Assembly: GCA_900766245.1 (NCBI GenBank)
Contig: CAAFUR010000020.1
Coordinates: 248,001 to 312,000, forward strand
DNA length: 64,000 nucleotides
DNA from: Veillonellaceae bacterium
GTDB taxonomy: Bacteria > Bacillota > Negativicutes > Veillonellales > Veillonellaceae
Direction of reading: 5' to 3'
Shown: positions 27,492-34,139 of the stretch, piece by piece
Layout: every line of letters starts with the position of its first letter
How positions within the stretch are numbered: position 1 is the first letter of the stretch
The notes under the pieces: model-generated
What the model was told of the DNA's origin: nothing
What the model saw: the letters and a program-made list of their open reading frames with translations, nothing else
The model's database searches: none
Made by a program: the position numbers and the translations under genes

Positions 27492-27810
27492 GCCATTCCC
27501 GTCCAATCTGCGATTCTACGATACGTAATTCTAACTTTTTAATATTGATAGCCTCATCTACAGAACGATACATGACTCTTGCCTTATCTCGTTCCATTCG
27601 TAACTGACTAACACACACATCCCCAATGACTAATTCACGAATCAATGAAACGGCTGTCTTTTTATCTCGTTCTTCTTCGATTTTTCTCGCCTTAGCCAAC
27701 TTATAGGCACGTTCTGTTTCTGCTAACTTGATACCTCGTTCTTTCAATAAGGCTAATGCCGTATTCAATTCACTTCGTAATTGCTGTAACTCTTGCATTA
27801 AATCTTGCAT
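27484..27810 (-). CDS. Coiled-coil hypothetical phage protein
   Basis: A 108-aa, highly charged protein predicted to be nearly all helix (MQDLMQELQQLRSELNTAL, then long Glu/Lys/Arg stretches), consistent with a coiled coil. ATG at 27810 has AAGGAG eight bases upstream. A longer frame to 27891 lacks a site. No family recognised. It overlaps both neighbours. Confidence 0.6.
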   Translation of the reverse strand: MQDLMQELQQLRSELNTALALLKERGIKLAETERAYKLAKARKIEEERDKKTAVSLIRELVIGDVCVSQLRMERDKARVMYRSVDEAINIKKLELRIVESQIGREWHA

Positions 27811-27940
27811 GCGCTCGCTCCTTAAGATGTTTTTGATGACAATCTTTACATACTTTAATAACTTTTCCATCTTCACGAATATATAACCCACCTTTATAGG
27901 TGATATCCAAACCGCATTTAATGCATTTCATTTTCTTCAT
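27770..27940 (-). CDS. Small zinc-finger-like phage protein
   Basis: A 56-aa basic protein with two Cys pairs (MKCIKCGLD and VCKDCHQKH), likely one zinc site, and a basic C-terminal helix. The start at 27940 overlaps the membrane-protein gene and has GAGGTGG upstream. It overlaps the coiled-coil gene by 41 bases. Function unknown. Confidence 0.58.
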   Translation of the reverse strand: MKKMKCIKCGLDITYKGGLYIREDGKVIKVCKDCHQKHLKERAHARFNARVTAITK

Positions 27941-28295
27941 GTTCTGCCACCTCTTTTGTAATCGCTTCGTAATATTGATTGTTAACAGGATACCGCTTTT
28001 CGATACGAACCTCTTCCGCCACAACATGAACAACCTTAATCCCTTGCAATAGTACAGCTTCTCGTTCCTCGTAGTGTTCTGCTATACGCATATATGTTAA
28101 TGCTACAGCTATGACACTCCACATCAATAAGGACATAAAGATGTACTGTTTATTAGTAGGCTCTAACAACCAACACATAACAGGAGAACTACCTGCTATT
28201 AGCAATGTTATTTTTAATAATGTGTTATCCCTTATATCTGCTAACCAAAGGAACTGCTTTCCTATCCATTTCAATACTTCCTTAATAGATTCCAT
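27918..28295 (-). CDS. Small membrane protein of the early operon
   Basis: A 125-aa protein with two predicted membrane helices (LLKITLLIAGSSPVMCWLL and FMSLLMWSVIAVALTYM, residues about 26-70) and a charged cytoplasmic C-terminus. Not recognised. Small early membrane proteins in prophages sometimes block superinfection, but nothing in the sequence proves this. It starts 48 bp from the divergent DUF4145 gene. Confidence 0.6.
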   Translation of the reverse strand: MESIKEVLKWIGKQFLWLADIRDNTLLKITLLIAGSSPVMCWLLEPTNKQYIFMSLLMWSVIAVALTYMRIAEHYEEREAVLLQGIKVVHVVAEEVRIEKRYPVNNQYYEAITKEVAEHEENEMH

Positions 28296-28343
28296 GTTTG
28301 TTTTCCTTTCTGTGATATACTAAATTAAAAGGAGTGTGATTAT

Positions 28344-29048
28344 ATGTCTAAAATTACTGTTATATTTCCTAACTCTATTCCCAAAAAAGTAATAGCACCT
28401 GACCCCAAGATTTGTCCCTGCTGTAACTATGGTATTCAACCTCAAAATTTGTTTATTTCTGATGTAGAGTATATTAAAAACACCTACTCGTTTATTGTTG
28501 TACATCAATGCCCAAACTGTTCTAAATATTTCATCACTGAGTACATACAACACTCTAATTTTATCTATGGTGTTGATTTACCAGAATTTGGAGCTAGACC
28601 TTATACACCACCTTTTAAAATATCTATTTCTAATGAAAGTAGCTTAACAGATATATCAGAGAGATTTTTAGATGTGTATAAGCAGTCTCTAATGGCTGAG
28701 CATTATGGACTTCATCATTTAGTCGGTATGGGATTACGTAAAGCATTGGAATATCTTCTACAAGATTACCTATCGATTATCAATCCAAATGATATTGAAA
28801 AAATTAACAACTCTACGTTATCTCAAAACATTAAATTAATACCAAATGAAAATCTTAGATCCCTTGCTACTGCTTCTAATTGGCTAGGTAATGATCATGT
28901 TCATACTTCTATAAAGTGGCCTGATAAAGATATTTCAGACCTAAAAACTTTTATAGAGGCACTTACTCATTTATTGCTAATGGAGCTTTCCATACTTTCT
29001 GCTAAAGAAATGATATCTCGTAAGTCATCTAACGGATCAACCTTGTAA
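28344..29048 (+). CDS. DUF4145 (HEPN-like) protein, plus-strand cargo gene
   Basis: A 234-aa protein. An N-terminal zinc ribbon (CPCCNYG and CPNCSKYF) is followed by a helical domain with MGLRKALEYLLQDYL and the typical DUF4145 segment ASNWLGNDHVH. DUF4145 proteins are HEPN-related and frequent in restriction and defence neighbourhoods. The gene runs against the early operon, has its own AAAGGAG ribosome site, and its 3' end overlaps a convergent gene by 82 bases. It looks like a moron expressed from the prophage, possibly for host defence. Function here is inferred. Confidence 0.75.
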   Translation: MSKITVIFPNSIPKKVIAPDPKICPCCNYGIQPQNLFISDVEYIKNTYSFIVVHQCPNCSKYFITEYIQHSNFIYGVDLPEFGARPYTPPFKISISNESSLTDISERFLDVYKQSLMAEHYGLHHLVGMGLRKALEYLLQDYLSIINPNDIEKINNSTLSQNIKLIPNENLRSLATASNWLGNDHVHTSIKWPDKDISDLKTFIEALTHLLLMELSILSAKEMISRKSSNGSTL

Positions 29049-29206
29049 ACCATTTTCCCTTCTTCCCAATACTCAACGATAGTTCTATTGGGGAAGAGGG
29101 GATTATTGTTTTCTATATAAGTTAACTTTGTTATAGTTACTCTTTCAGCACTTATAAATGTTTTTGTATCAGTAACTTCATCAGCATATATCTCATGATT
29201 TCTCAT
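28967..29206 (-). CDS. Hypothetical phage protein convergent with the DUF4145 gene
   Basis: A 79-aa acidic protein with a central beta-like segment (RVTITKLTYIENNNP, then YWEEGKMVYKVD) and a Ser-rich end. A clear GGAGGTGTACCT ribosome site precedes ATG. Its 3' third overlaps the opposite-strand DUF4145 gene. No family recognised. The overlap means one of the two 3' ends is under double coding constraint. Confidence 0.55.
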   Translation of the reverse strand: MRNHEIYADEVTDTKTFISAERVTITKLTYIENNNPLFPNRTIVEYWEEGKMVYKVDPLDDLRDIISLAESMESSISNK

Positions 29207-29369
29207 AGGTACACCTCCATTGCCCCATGGATCTTTTTAGATACTGACATCTTTCACAATGTTCCATACATATAATGTTATCCACCTGGCTACAATGCAC
29301 ATATGCTCTAGTTTGTTTATCCCTTTCATCGCATATGGTGCATGTAGCCTTTTTTCTTTTTTTAATCAT
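29193..29369 (-). CDS. Small cysteine-rich zinc-binding-like protein
   Basis: A 58-aa protein with seven Cys and two His (TCTICDER, HCSQ, ICMEHCERCQYL, WRCTY), likely binding two metal ions. ATG at 29369 overlaps the preceding gene stop (ATGATTAA). Unknown function. Confidence 0.55.
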   Translation of the reverse strand: MIKKRKKATCTICDERDKQTRAYVHCSQVDNIICMEHCERCQYLKRSMGQWRCTYEKS

Positions 29370-29694
29370 TGCCAAGTAACCGTTTTAAATACGATTGTGA
29401 TGGCATAATTCCATCTGGTGTAACTAGGACAATCGTACGTTCACGACCAATATCATCTCCACGTAAATATGCTAATAACCGTGGCTTGATGACTGAGTAT
29501 GTATGTGTGTTCGTTTCACGGTTATGAATCACCTCTACATACGGTAAGTCCCCTGATTTGCCTCCAGCCATCAATCTCGCTTTCGTATACCCTAAGGCAA
29601 CCGCTGCTACATCTAGTGGCGCAATATCTGGCAATAACTCTACACGATCCATTACATTGTCTAAGGCTTTTAACCTGGTCATTAAGTCATCCAT
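29362..29694 (-). CDS. Excisionase-like / winged-helix DNA-binding protein
   Basis: A 110-aa protein with a MerR/excisionase-like pattern: LDVAAVALGYTKARLMAGG, then a strand pair (LPYVEVIHNRETNTHTYSVI) and KPRLLAYLRG. It would bind DNA as part of replication or integration control. It lies directly downstream of an XRE regulator, with an eight-base overlap. The call rests on pattern only. A replication or regulatory role is an alternative. Confidence 0.45.
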   Translation of the reverse strand: MDDLMTRLKALDNVMDRVELLPDIAPLDVAAVALGYTKARLMAGGKSGDLPYVEVIHNRETNTHTYSVIKPRLLAYLRGDDIGRERTIVLVTPDGIMPSQSYLKRLLGND

Positions 29695-29887
29695 GGTATT
29701 CTCCTTTCATCAAATCATCTATTGAACATTGAAAGTACTCTGCTACAGCTTTCACGCTACTAACTTTTGGGTCTGAGGTTCTCCAGTGTGATATGCTACC
29801 TACCGATAACTTCACCTCTCGCTCTAGCTTAGCTATACTAATTCCTCTTTCCTTACATAGTTCCTTAATAGTTTCATATAATTTCAT
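29687..29887 (-). CDS. XRE-family HTH regulator
   Basis: A 66-aa single-domain helix-turn-helix protein (TIKELCKERGISIAKLEREV, SVGSISHWRTSDPKVSSVKA). It is the first gene of the leftward early block after the regulatory region and may control the block. It is divergent from the small RNA at 29.95 kb, whose promoter starts 34 bp away, so it might also affect that RNA. Confidence 0.8.
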   Translation of the reverse strand: MKLYETIKELCKERGISIAKLEREVKLSVGSISHWRTSDPKVSSVKAVAEYFQCSIDDLMKGEYHG

Positions 29888-29920
29888 GGTTTTCCTACCT
29901 CTTCATGCTGAATATATTCA

Positions 29921-29949
29921 TTGACTTTCAAGACCATATCTTCTATAAT
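29921..29949 (+). promoter_or_regulatory. Near-consensus sigma-70 promoter for a small RNA
   Basis: TTGACT, exactly 17 bases, then TATAAT. Transcription would start near 29956 and run rightward into a stretch with no full-length gene. This is among the best-matching promoters in the window. Confidence 0.82.
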
Positions 29950-29994
29950 CAAATTAATCTCAAAAACCCTTTTAATAGAAAGGAAGTGGTTCTC

Positions 29995-30030
29995 ATGAGC
30001 CAATTTTTGATGATTGCCTGTGCCTTTTAA
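29995..30030 (+). CDS. 11-codon mini open frame inside the small RNA
   Basis: Encodes MSQFLMIACAF after an AGAAAGGAAGTGG ribosome site with an eight-base gap. The start context (TTCTC-ATG) and the LMIA core recall holin-like type I toxins of Firmicute prophages, but it is only a third of their length. It could be a decayed toxin, a leader peptide, or chance. Confidence 0.3.
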   Translation: MSQFLMIACAF

Positions 30031-30062
30031 GTTCTATAACTGAACATAGGCTAGTCTCATAT

Positions 30063-30096
30063 CTTTAGATTTACTACCCCAATTGGGGACTGAAAC
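30063..30096 (+). repeat. Solitary CRISPR-repeat-like sequence
   Basis: This 34-nt element has a 12-base palindrome (CCCCAATTGGGG, 30077-30088) followed by ACTGAAAC, the layout and 3' end of many CRISPR repeats. Only one copy is present and no cas gene is in the window, so it is not an array. From memory it resembles cyanobacterial type I-D repeats that also end GGGACTGAAAC. The host repeat sequence is unknown to me. Confidence 0.45.
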
Positions 30097-30275
30097 CGAA
30101 TCCAAGAGGTAGGCAAACCCCTATGGCAATATAGCTTTGACTTGAAAAACCAAAACTATATTGGTTAAGCAGCTAAGAGTATTTAATGCTCTTGGCTGTT
30201 TTTCATTTTCTCTATCCTAATTACAATACTCTTACAACGTACATCTATTTTCACTGAAAATATTTATTACATCTC

Positions 30276-30473
30276 TCAAAGTCTTGCATCTGGGTCAAAG
30301 TTCCCTAAAATCAGATAGGCTCTAGCTTTTGCCAATTCAGCTTTAGCTAATTCAGAATATTCTTCCTTTCTTGTATTTGCATAGTCTTCGTAAAATGATT
30401 GTGCATAATCTATCGTCTTGATGTGTAATGCCTTTAGATATTCATTTTGTTCTTCTGTTAATCCTGGTAACAT
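30276..30473 (-). CDS. Hypothetical phage regulatory-region protein
   Basis: A 65-aa helical, charged protein (TEEQNEYLKALHIKTIDYAQ, then KAELAKARAYLILGNFDPD). ATG at 30473 has AGGAGG five bases upstream and is preferred to a TTG at 30539. It follows the Cro-like gene, with an operator palindrome in between. No family recognised. Confidence 0.6.
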   Translation of the reverse strand: MLPGLTEEQNEYLKALHIKTIDYAQSFYEDYANTRKEEYSELAKAELAKARAYLILGNFDPDARL

Positions 30474-30540
30474 ATTTCCTCCTGTGAAAGTCCGCTTCAC
30501 TATTTTAGGCTTATCTCTAAAAACCCATGAGTTACTCAAA

Positions 30541-30557
30541 CTTGTATATTATGCAAG
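30541..30557. promoter_or_regulatory. 17-bp repressor operator (distal copy)
   Basis: CTTGTATATTATGCAAG matches the palindrome pattern CTTGYAT-NNN-ATGCAAG seen at the CI/Cro switch. It lies just after the Cro-like gene and before the 65-aa gene. Confidence 0.7.
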
Positions 30558-30559
30558 TT

Positions 30560-30760
30560 TTAATTTAAAAAAATTTCTACTCTATCTGGAATCGTTAACT
30601 CAAGCCAGTTACTAATAATTGTAGCTTCTGCGCAGTTAAATTTACTTTGCCCATTGAGTTTATTTGATACTGCTGTAACTGATAAATCCAACTTTTTAGC
30701 AACATCTGAATATGTTAATCCCTTCTCAAATAATTTAACTTTCAATTTATTCATATCCAT
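30560..30760 (-). CDS. Cro-like XRE regulator
   Basis: A 66-aa helix-turn-helix protein (GLTYSDVAKKLDLSVTAVSN, KLNGQSKFNCAEATIISNWL), the leftward partner of the divergent CI-like gene. GGGAGGTACAA precedes ATG. Its promoter (30808-30836) lies between operators, so it should be repressed in the lysogen and act in the lytic decision. Short single-domain form is normal for Cro. Confidence 0.85.
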   Translation of the reverse strand: MDMNKLKVKLFEKGLTYSDVAKKLDLSVTAVSNKLNGQSKFNCAEATIISNWLELTIPDRVEIFLN

Positions 30761-30780
30761 TTGTACCTCCCGTTATATTT

Positions 30781-30797
30781 CTTGCATTATATGCAAG
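30781..30797. promoter_or_regulatory. 17-bp repressor operator at the cro promoter start region
   Basis: CTTGCATTATATGCAAG is a perfect 7+3+7 inverted repeat. It lies just downstream of the leftward -10 box, so binding would block transcription of the cro-like gene. Confidence 0.85.
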
Positions 30798-30807
30798 TTC
30801 TGTAATT

Positions 30808-30836
30808 AGAATATCACCATACAAATAATATGTCAA
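30808..30836 (-). promoter_or_regulatory. Leftward early (cro) promoter
   Basis: On the minus strand TTGACA, 17 bases, TATTCT. It is flanked on both sides by operator sites. It would drive the cro-like gene and the early block. Confidence 0.8.
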
Positions 30837-30850
30837 CAATGATATGCAAG
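30834..30850. promoter_or_regulatory. Degenerate operator half-site
   Basis: Only the right half ATGCAAG is intact. It lies immediately upstream of the leftward -35 box and may be a weak third operator. Confidence 0.45.
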
Positions 30851-30875
30851 TTTTTTTCTTTTATTTGTAATTTTT

Positions 30876-30892
30876 CTTGTATATAGTACAAG
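30876..30892. promoter_or_regulatory. 17-bp operator overlapping the repressor promoter
   Basis: CTTGTATATAGTACAAG covers the -35 box (TTGTAT) of the rightward promoter (18-base gap, TATTAT at 30901-30906), so the repressor gene is probably autoregulated. Confidence 0.75.
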
Positions 30893-30927
30893 TATTCTGA
30901 TATTATATAAAAGAAAGGAGTAATCTC

Positions 30928-31266
30928 ATGAGTAAAGACATTATAAATCAAACTATAGGAAAAAACATTAGATATTTTAGAAAGTTAAGAGGTTTAACAC
31001 TGTTAGAACTAGGTAATCTGCTAGGGCTTAGTGAGGGAACTGTACAAAGATATGAATCAGGTAATATCACTAATGTCAGTATCTCAATGGCATTAGAATT
31101 TTCAAAGGTCTTAGATACTACTCCACAGATACTAATGGGTTGGGAACCTATTACATATACTCCAGAACAAGAAATGCTTTTAGCTGAGACCGCTTCATTT
31201 ACTGAGGAACAATATGATAAGCTATTTGACTATATTAACTTTCTTAAACTTTCTAAATCATCTTAG
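30928..31266 (+). CDS. CI-like repressor (XRE family, no protease domain)
   Basis: A 112-aa regulator with an N-terminal helix-turn-helix (IRYFRKLRGLTLLELGNLLG, SEGTVQRYESGN) and a short helical C-terminus (EEQYDKLFDYINFLKL) that probably dimerises. It lacks a LexA-type autocleavage domain, so RecA-driven cleavage cannot explain induction. It is divergent from the cro-like gene across three operator sites. AAAGGAG precedes ATG. It should maintain lysogeny. Confidence 0.85.
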   Translation: MSKDIINQTIGKNIRYFRKLRGLTLLELGNLLGLSEGTVQRYESGNITNVSISMALEFSKVLDTTPQILMGWEPITYTPEQEMLLAETASFTEEQYDKLFDYINFLKLSKSS

Positions 31267-31283
31267 ATACTAAAAAATAAAAA

Positions 31284-31309
31284 AATCCCCACTCCAATAG
31301 AATGGGGAC
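31284..31309 (-). terminator. Hairpin with minus-strand T-run between repressor and DUF3644 genes
   Basis: TCCCCA and TGGGGA arms enclose an 11-base loop. On the minus strand it is followed by TTTTTTT, but on the plus strand no T-run follows. It could stop antisense transcripts from reaching the repressor gene. Confidence 0.5.
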
Positions 31310-31373
31310 ATAATATACACAATATGAGTGTGTATCACAATCAATACTATCGTAAACTTTATAAGGAGATAAC

Positions 31374-32369
31374 ATGGAAAACAACATTATTTTTAAACTA
31401 TTGGAAAAAAGTCAAGAAGCGTTTATTTTAGCGATTGAAATATATAATAAACCTACTATCAAATATCGTGTAGAAGGCTTCAGTTTTTTTATCTGCAATG
31501 CATGGGAACTACTTTTGAAAGCGTATCTACTTTCTAAAAATGACTCCATCTATTATGGAGATAATAATACTAGAACTTTATCTTTAGAGGGATGCATTCG
31601 TAAAGTGCTAACTAACTCACACGATCCATCACGCCAAAATTTAGAGAAAATTATACAGTTGCGTAATATCAGTACCCATTATATTACAGAAGAATATGAA
31701 TCATTTTATATTCCATTGTTTCAATCCTGTGTTCTTAATTATACGAATAAACTTATAGCATACTTCGATATAGATATCACTGATAAACTTGGCGCTAACT
31801 TCTTGACTCTATCTGTTAAACTATCTGATATTCAATCATCAGAAATAAAAGCTAGATATCCAAAAGAGATATCTGATAAACTGTTACACACAAAAGATGA
31901 TATTGATAGTTCTCTTCCTTCGGATGGTAACTCGAACTATGCAATTAAAGTTGTCCATGATTGGGCTTTGGTAAAACAACCAAAACATGCAACCGCCACC
32001 TTCTGTATCGCAAAAGATGCCGAACAGTCTACATACATTATGAAGCAACAAGTTGACCCTCAAAAACAATACCCATTTAGACAAAAACAATGCTTAAAGT
32101 TTATTAATCAATGGATTGAAAAGAATGCTATTCGATTTATATCGCCTAACACTCCAGATACAATTCCTAGTAAATTTAATAGCAATCATTTTGAACTGTT
32201 CTGCAAGTTTTATAATATTAAAAATAATCCCAATTACACCTATGCTTACACTCTAAATTCCACTCCCAATTATTCGTATAGCCAACGACTTTTAGATTTC
32301 ATAAAAGCGGAAATAAAAAAAGACCCCGAACATATCATTCAAGGGTTAAGGGATTCATTAAAAAAATAA
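31374..32369 (+). CDS. DUF3644 (HEPN-like) protein, lysogenic cargo gene
   Basis: A 331-aa protein. The N-terminal domain is typical DUF3644: KSQEAFILAIEIYNKPTIKY, then GFSFFICNAWELLLKAYLL. The HEPN-type RNase motif R-x4-H appears as RNISTH near residue 100. The C-terminal half is less conserved. HEPN proteins often act as RNases in abortive defence. It sits directly after the CI-like gene on the same strand, so it can be expressed in the lysogen. Defence is inferred from family and context. Confidence 0.75.
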   Translation: MENNIIFKLLEKSQEAFILAIEIYNKPTIKYRVEGFSFFICNAWELLLKAYLLSKNDSIYYGDNNTRTLSLEGCIRKVLTNSHDPSRQNLEKIIQLRNISTHYITEEYESFYIPLFQSCVLNYTNKLIAYFDIDITDKLGANFLTLSVKLSDIQSSEIKARYPKEISDKLLHTKDDIDSSLPSDGNSNYAIKVVHDWALVKQPKHATATFCIAKDAEQSTYIMKQQVDPQKQYPFRQKQCLKFINQWIEKNAIRFISPNTPDTIPSKFNSNHFELFCKFYNIKNNPNYTYAYTLNSTPNYSYSQRLLDFIKAEIKKDPEHIIQGLRDSLKK

Positions 32370-32523
32370 GCTGACCCTAGGGGCTTGGGATTTCTAAGAT
32401 TATATCCTACTCCCATTCGGGAACCCAGCCTTGCTCCTTCACAAGTCAACTTTACTATAATATACACCAAAATATTATTTTTGTCTACAAATTTTATCCT
32501 TACGATAGCAAAAAGAAAATAGA

Positions 32524-32733
32524 CTAGTGATAGTCTCTTTGAACGCATCTAATTTCTATAAATTTATGCTGAATGTACACAGCTATTGCAAATGCTATAA
32601 AGGAGTTGATATAAACTCCGTGAATGTATATATTAAGCCCTACCACATATGCACACGGTAAAAGTAATACAGTTGTTATAACACAGATTACAAGCATTTT
32701 AAGAATATATTCTAGCTGATATAACTTGCTCAC
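32524..32733 (-). CDS. Small membrane protein
   Basis: About 69 aa with two predicted membrane helices (MLVICVITTVLLLPCAYVVG and SFIAFAIAVYIQHKF). The GTG at 32733 has GGAG about eight bases upstream. A longer frame to 32808 has no site. It stands alone between the DUF3644 and integrase genes in opposite direction. A superinfection-exclusion role is possible but unsupported. The gene itself is moderately certain. Confidence 0.45.
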   Translation of the reverse strand: MSKLYQLEYILKMLVICVITTVLLLPCAYVVGLNIYIHGVYINSFIAFAIAVYIQHKFIEIRCVQRDYH

Positions 32734-32826
32734 CTTTATCACTCCAAACTTCATATTTACAATATATTCTATACGAAAATAATACCGTACTTTTCTAATA
32801 GTCGTCAAGAATTATTGACATTCTAA

Positions 32827-32937
32827 TTGATTTTTTTCCATATCCGTAGTACACTATCTTCACAACGAGTAAACAGTGAACCCGAGGGAACACTGTGGGG
32901 ACTAAGTTATCTGCGGATGACTTAGTCCCTTTTTTAT
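32827..32937 (+). ncRNA. Integrase leader RNA with internal terminator
   Basis: A promoter TTGATT, 17 bases, TACACT (32827-32855) is followed by two hairpins: ACAGTG/CACTGT, then a 10-bp stem GGGACTAAGT/ACTTAGTCCC with T6. The second is a full terminator placed 24 bp before the integrase ATG. Integrase would be made only by read-through, or this is a separate small RNA of about 75 nt. Confidence 0.6.
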
Positions 32938-32960
32938 TTGAGTTATATAGGAGTTATCTT

Positions 32961-34034
32961 ATGGCAATGAAACGTGCAAACGGAACTGGTTCTGTTTATA
33001 AAATGAAACACAAGAAATTACGCAAGCCCTATCGTGCTATGGTGTATATTGGACAAGATAGCAATGGCAAAACTATACGTAAAACAATTGGTACCTTTGC
33101 TACACAAAAAGAAGCCTACGATGCCATCGCTAATTATGTCTACGACCCTATGAAAGTGCATCGTGATACAGTTCCTTTCTATCAATGTTGGGACTGGATG
33201 TTATTAGAAAAAGAACGCCAGGGTGTAGATATTAAAAAAGGAAAGTTTGAAGCTGTGAAACCCAAACTTGCTAGTATATGGTCCATGCCTATCAAAGACA
33301 TTCGATTAATTCACTTACAGAACATCATCGATCAATACAAACATTTAGGACGTTCTTCCCATGATGCTATTTATAAGGCTATCAATGGTGCTTTCAAGGA
33401 AGCTATTAAAAATGATATTATCACAAAGAACTACGCCCTAGACATAACACTTCCTCCTGCCGTTAAATCGAACATACATAAACCATTTACACCAGAGGAG
33501 ATTTCCATTCTATGGCAGCATACAGATGATATTCTCGTACGGGTCGTATTAATCTATATCTATACGGGGATGAGACCTGTTGAGCTCTACCAGGTGAGAC
33601 TAGAGAATGTAAATCTAAAGGAACAATATGTAATTGGTGGTTCAAAAACAGCTGCTGGTAAAGATCGTATGATTCCTTTAGCTGATTGTATTATGCCATT
33701 TGTAAAAGAGATTTACAGCAAAGCACATTTCTCACGTTCAGACACATTACTTCCCCCTAAATTAATCCCTACACGTCTATCAAGGCCTATAGAGCGTTTA
33801 TGTGAATCTTTAGGACTATCTAAACATAAACCACACGACACACGTCATACGTTCATCACTCTGGCACGCAATGCCGATATGGATATCTATATCCTAAAAT
33901 CCATTGTAGGCCATACACACAATGGCGATGTAACCAGTGATGTATATACCCATAAGACAAGAAAACAATTCTTAGATGCCGTCAATGCATTACCTGTAAC
34001 GTTTACTGAAGAAATGATGAGTATGGCGAAATAG
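32961..34034 (+). CDS. int: Tyrosine recombinase / phage integrase
   Basis: A 357-aa site-specific recombinase. The N-terminal arm-binding part starts RANGTGSVYKMKHKKLRKPY. Catalytic residues are visible in YTGMRPVELYQVRL (Arg), KPHDTRHTFITLA (His-x-x-Arg), IVGHTHNGDVTSDVYTHKT (His and nucleophile Tyr). TAGGAG eight bases before ATG supports the start at 32961, not a GTG at 32895 inside the upstream terminator. It points toward the host genes, as expected at a prophage end. Confidence 0.93.
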   Translation: MAMKRANGTGSVYKMKHKKLRKPYRAMVYIGQDSNGKTIRKTIGTFATQKEAYDAIANYVYDPMKVHRDTVPFYQCWDWMLLEKERQGVDIKKGKFEAVKPKLASIWSMPIKDIRLIHLQNIIDQYKHLGRSSHDAIYKAINGAFKEAIKNDIITKNYALDITLPPAVKSNIHKPFTPEEISILWQHTDDILVRVVLIYIYTGMRPVELYQVRLENVNLKEQYVIGGSKTAAGKDRMIPLADCIMPFVKEIYSKAHFSRSDTLLPPKLIPTRLSRPIERLCESLGLSKHKPHDTRHTFITLARNADMDIYILKSIVGHTHNGDVTSDVYTHKTRKQFLDAVNALPVTFTEEMMSMAK

Positions 34035-34036
34035 AA

Positions 34037-34068
34037 AAAGAGCCACTGCAAAACTGCGGTGGCTCTTT
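34037..34068 (+). terminator. Integrase terminator
   Basis: A 10-bp perfect stem (AAAGAGCCAC with GTGGCTCTTT) starts two bases after the integrase stop codon. The T-run is short. Confidence 0.75.
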
Positions 34069-34139
34069 GATATTAGTATAACTGTTGTCAGATGGATAGT
34101 TTACTGTTTCATGATGTGCCTCAACTTATCTTAAGAGGC

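Larger units (their letters stand above)
29956..30203 (+). ncRNA. Structured small RNA of about 250 nt containing a solitary CRISPR-repeat-like element
   Basis: Bounded by the promoter at 29921-29949 and a strong terminator (CAGCTAAGAG pairing with CTCTTGGCTG, then T5, 30170-30203). It contains an 11-codon open frame with a good ribosome site, a 34-nt element ending GGGGACTGAAAC, and an 8-bp perfect stem (CAATATAG 30127-30134 with CTATATTG 30156-30163). CTACC (30074-30078) could pair with GGTAG (30108-30112), and GGGG (30085-30088) with CCCC (30118-30121), as a pseudoknot. It fills the gene-free stretch 29888-30275. Role unknown: RNA anti-CRISPR or a type I toxin-like RNA are the two readings I can offer. 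Confidence 0.6.

Noticed and set aside
30063..30096. CRISPR array
   Set aside because: Only one repeat-like copy is present and there are no cas genes, so it cannot be called an array.
32339..32548. Minus-strand 69-codon frame
   Set aside because: No ribosome site, low-complexity content and overlap with both neighbours. Treated as chance.
32895..32960. Longer integrase start at a GTG
   Set aside because: The extra codons lie inside the upstream terminator hairpin, and the ATG at 32961 has a proper ribosome site.
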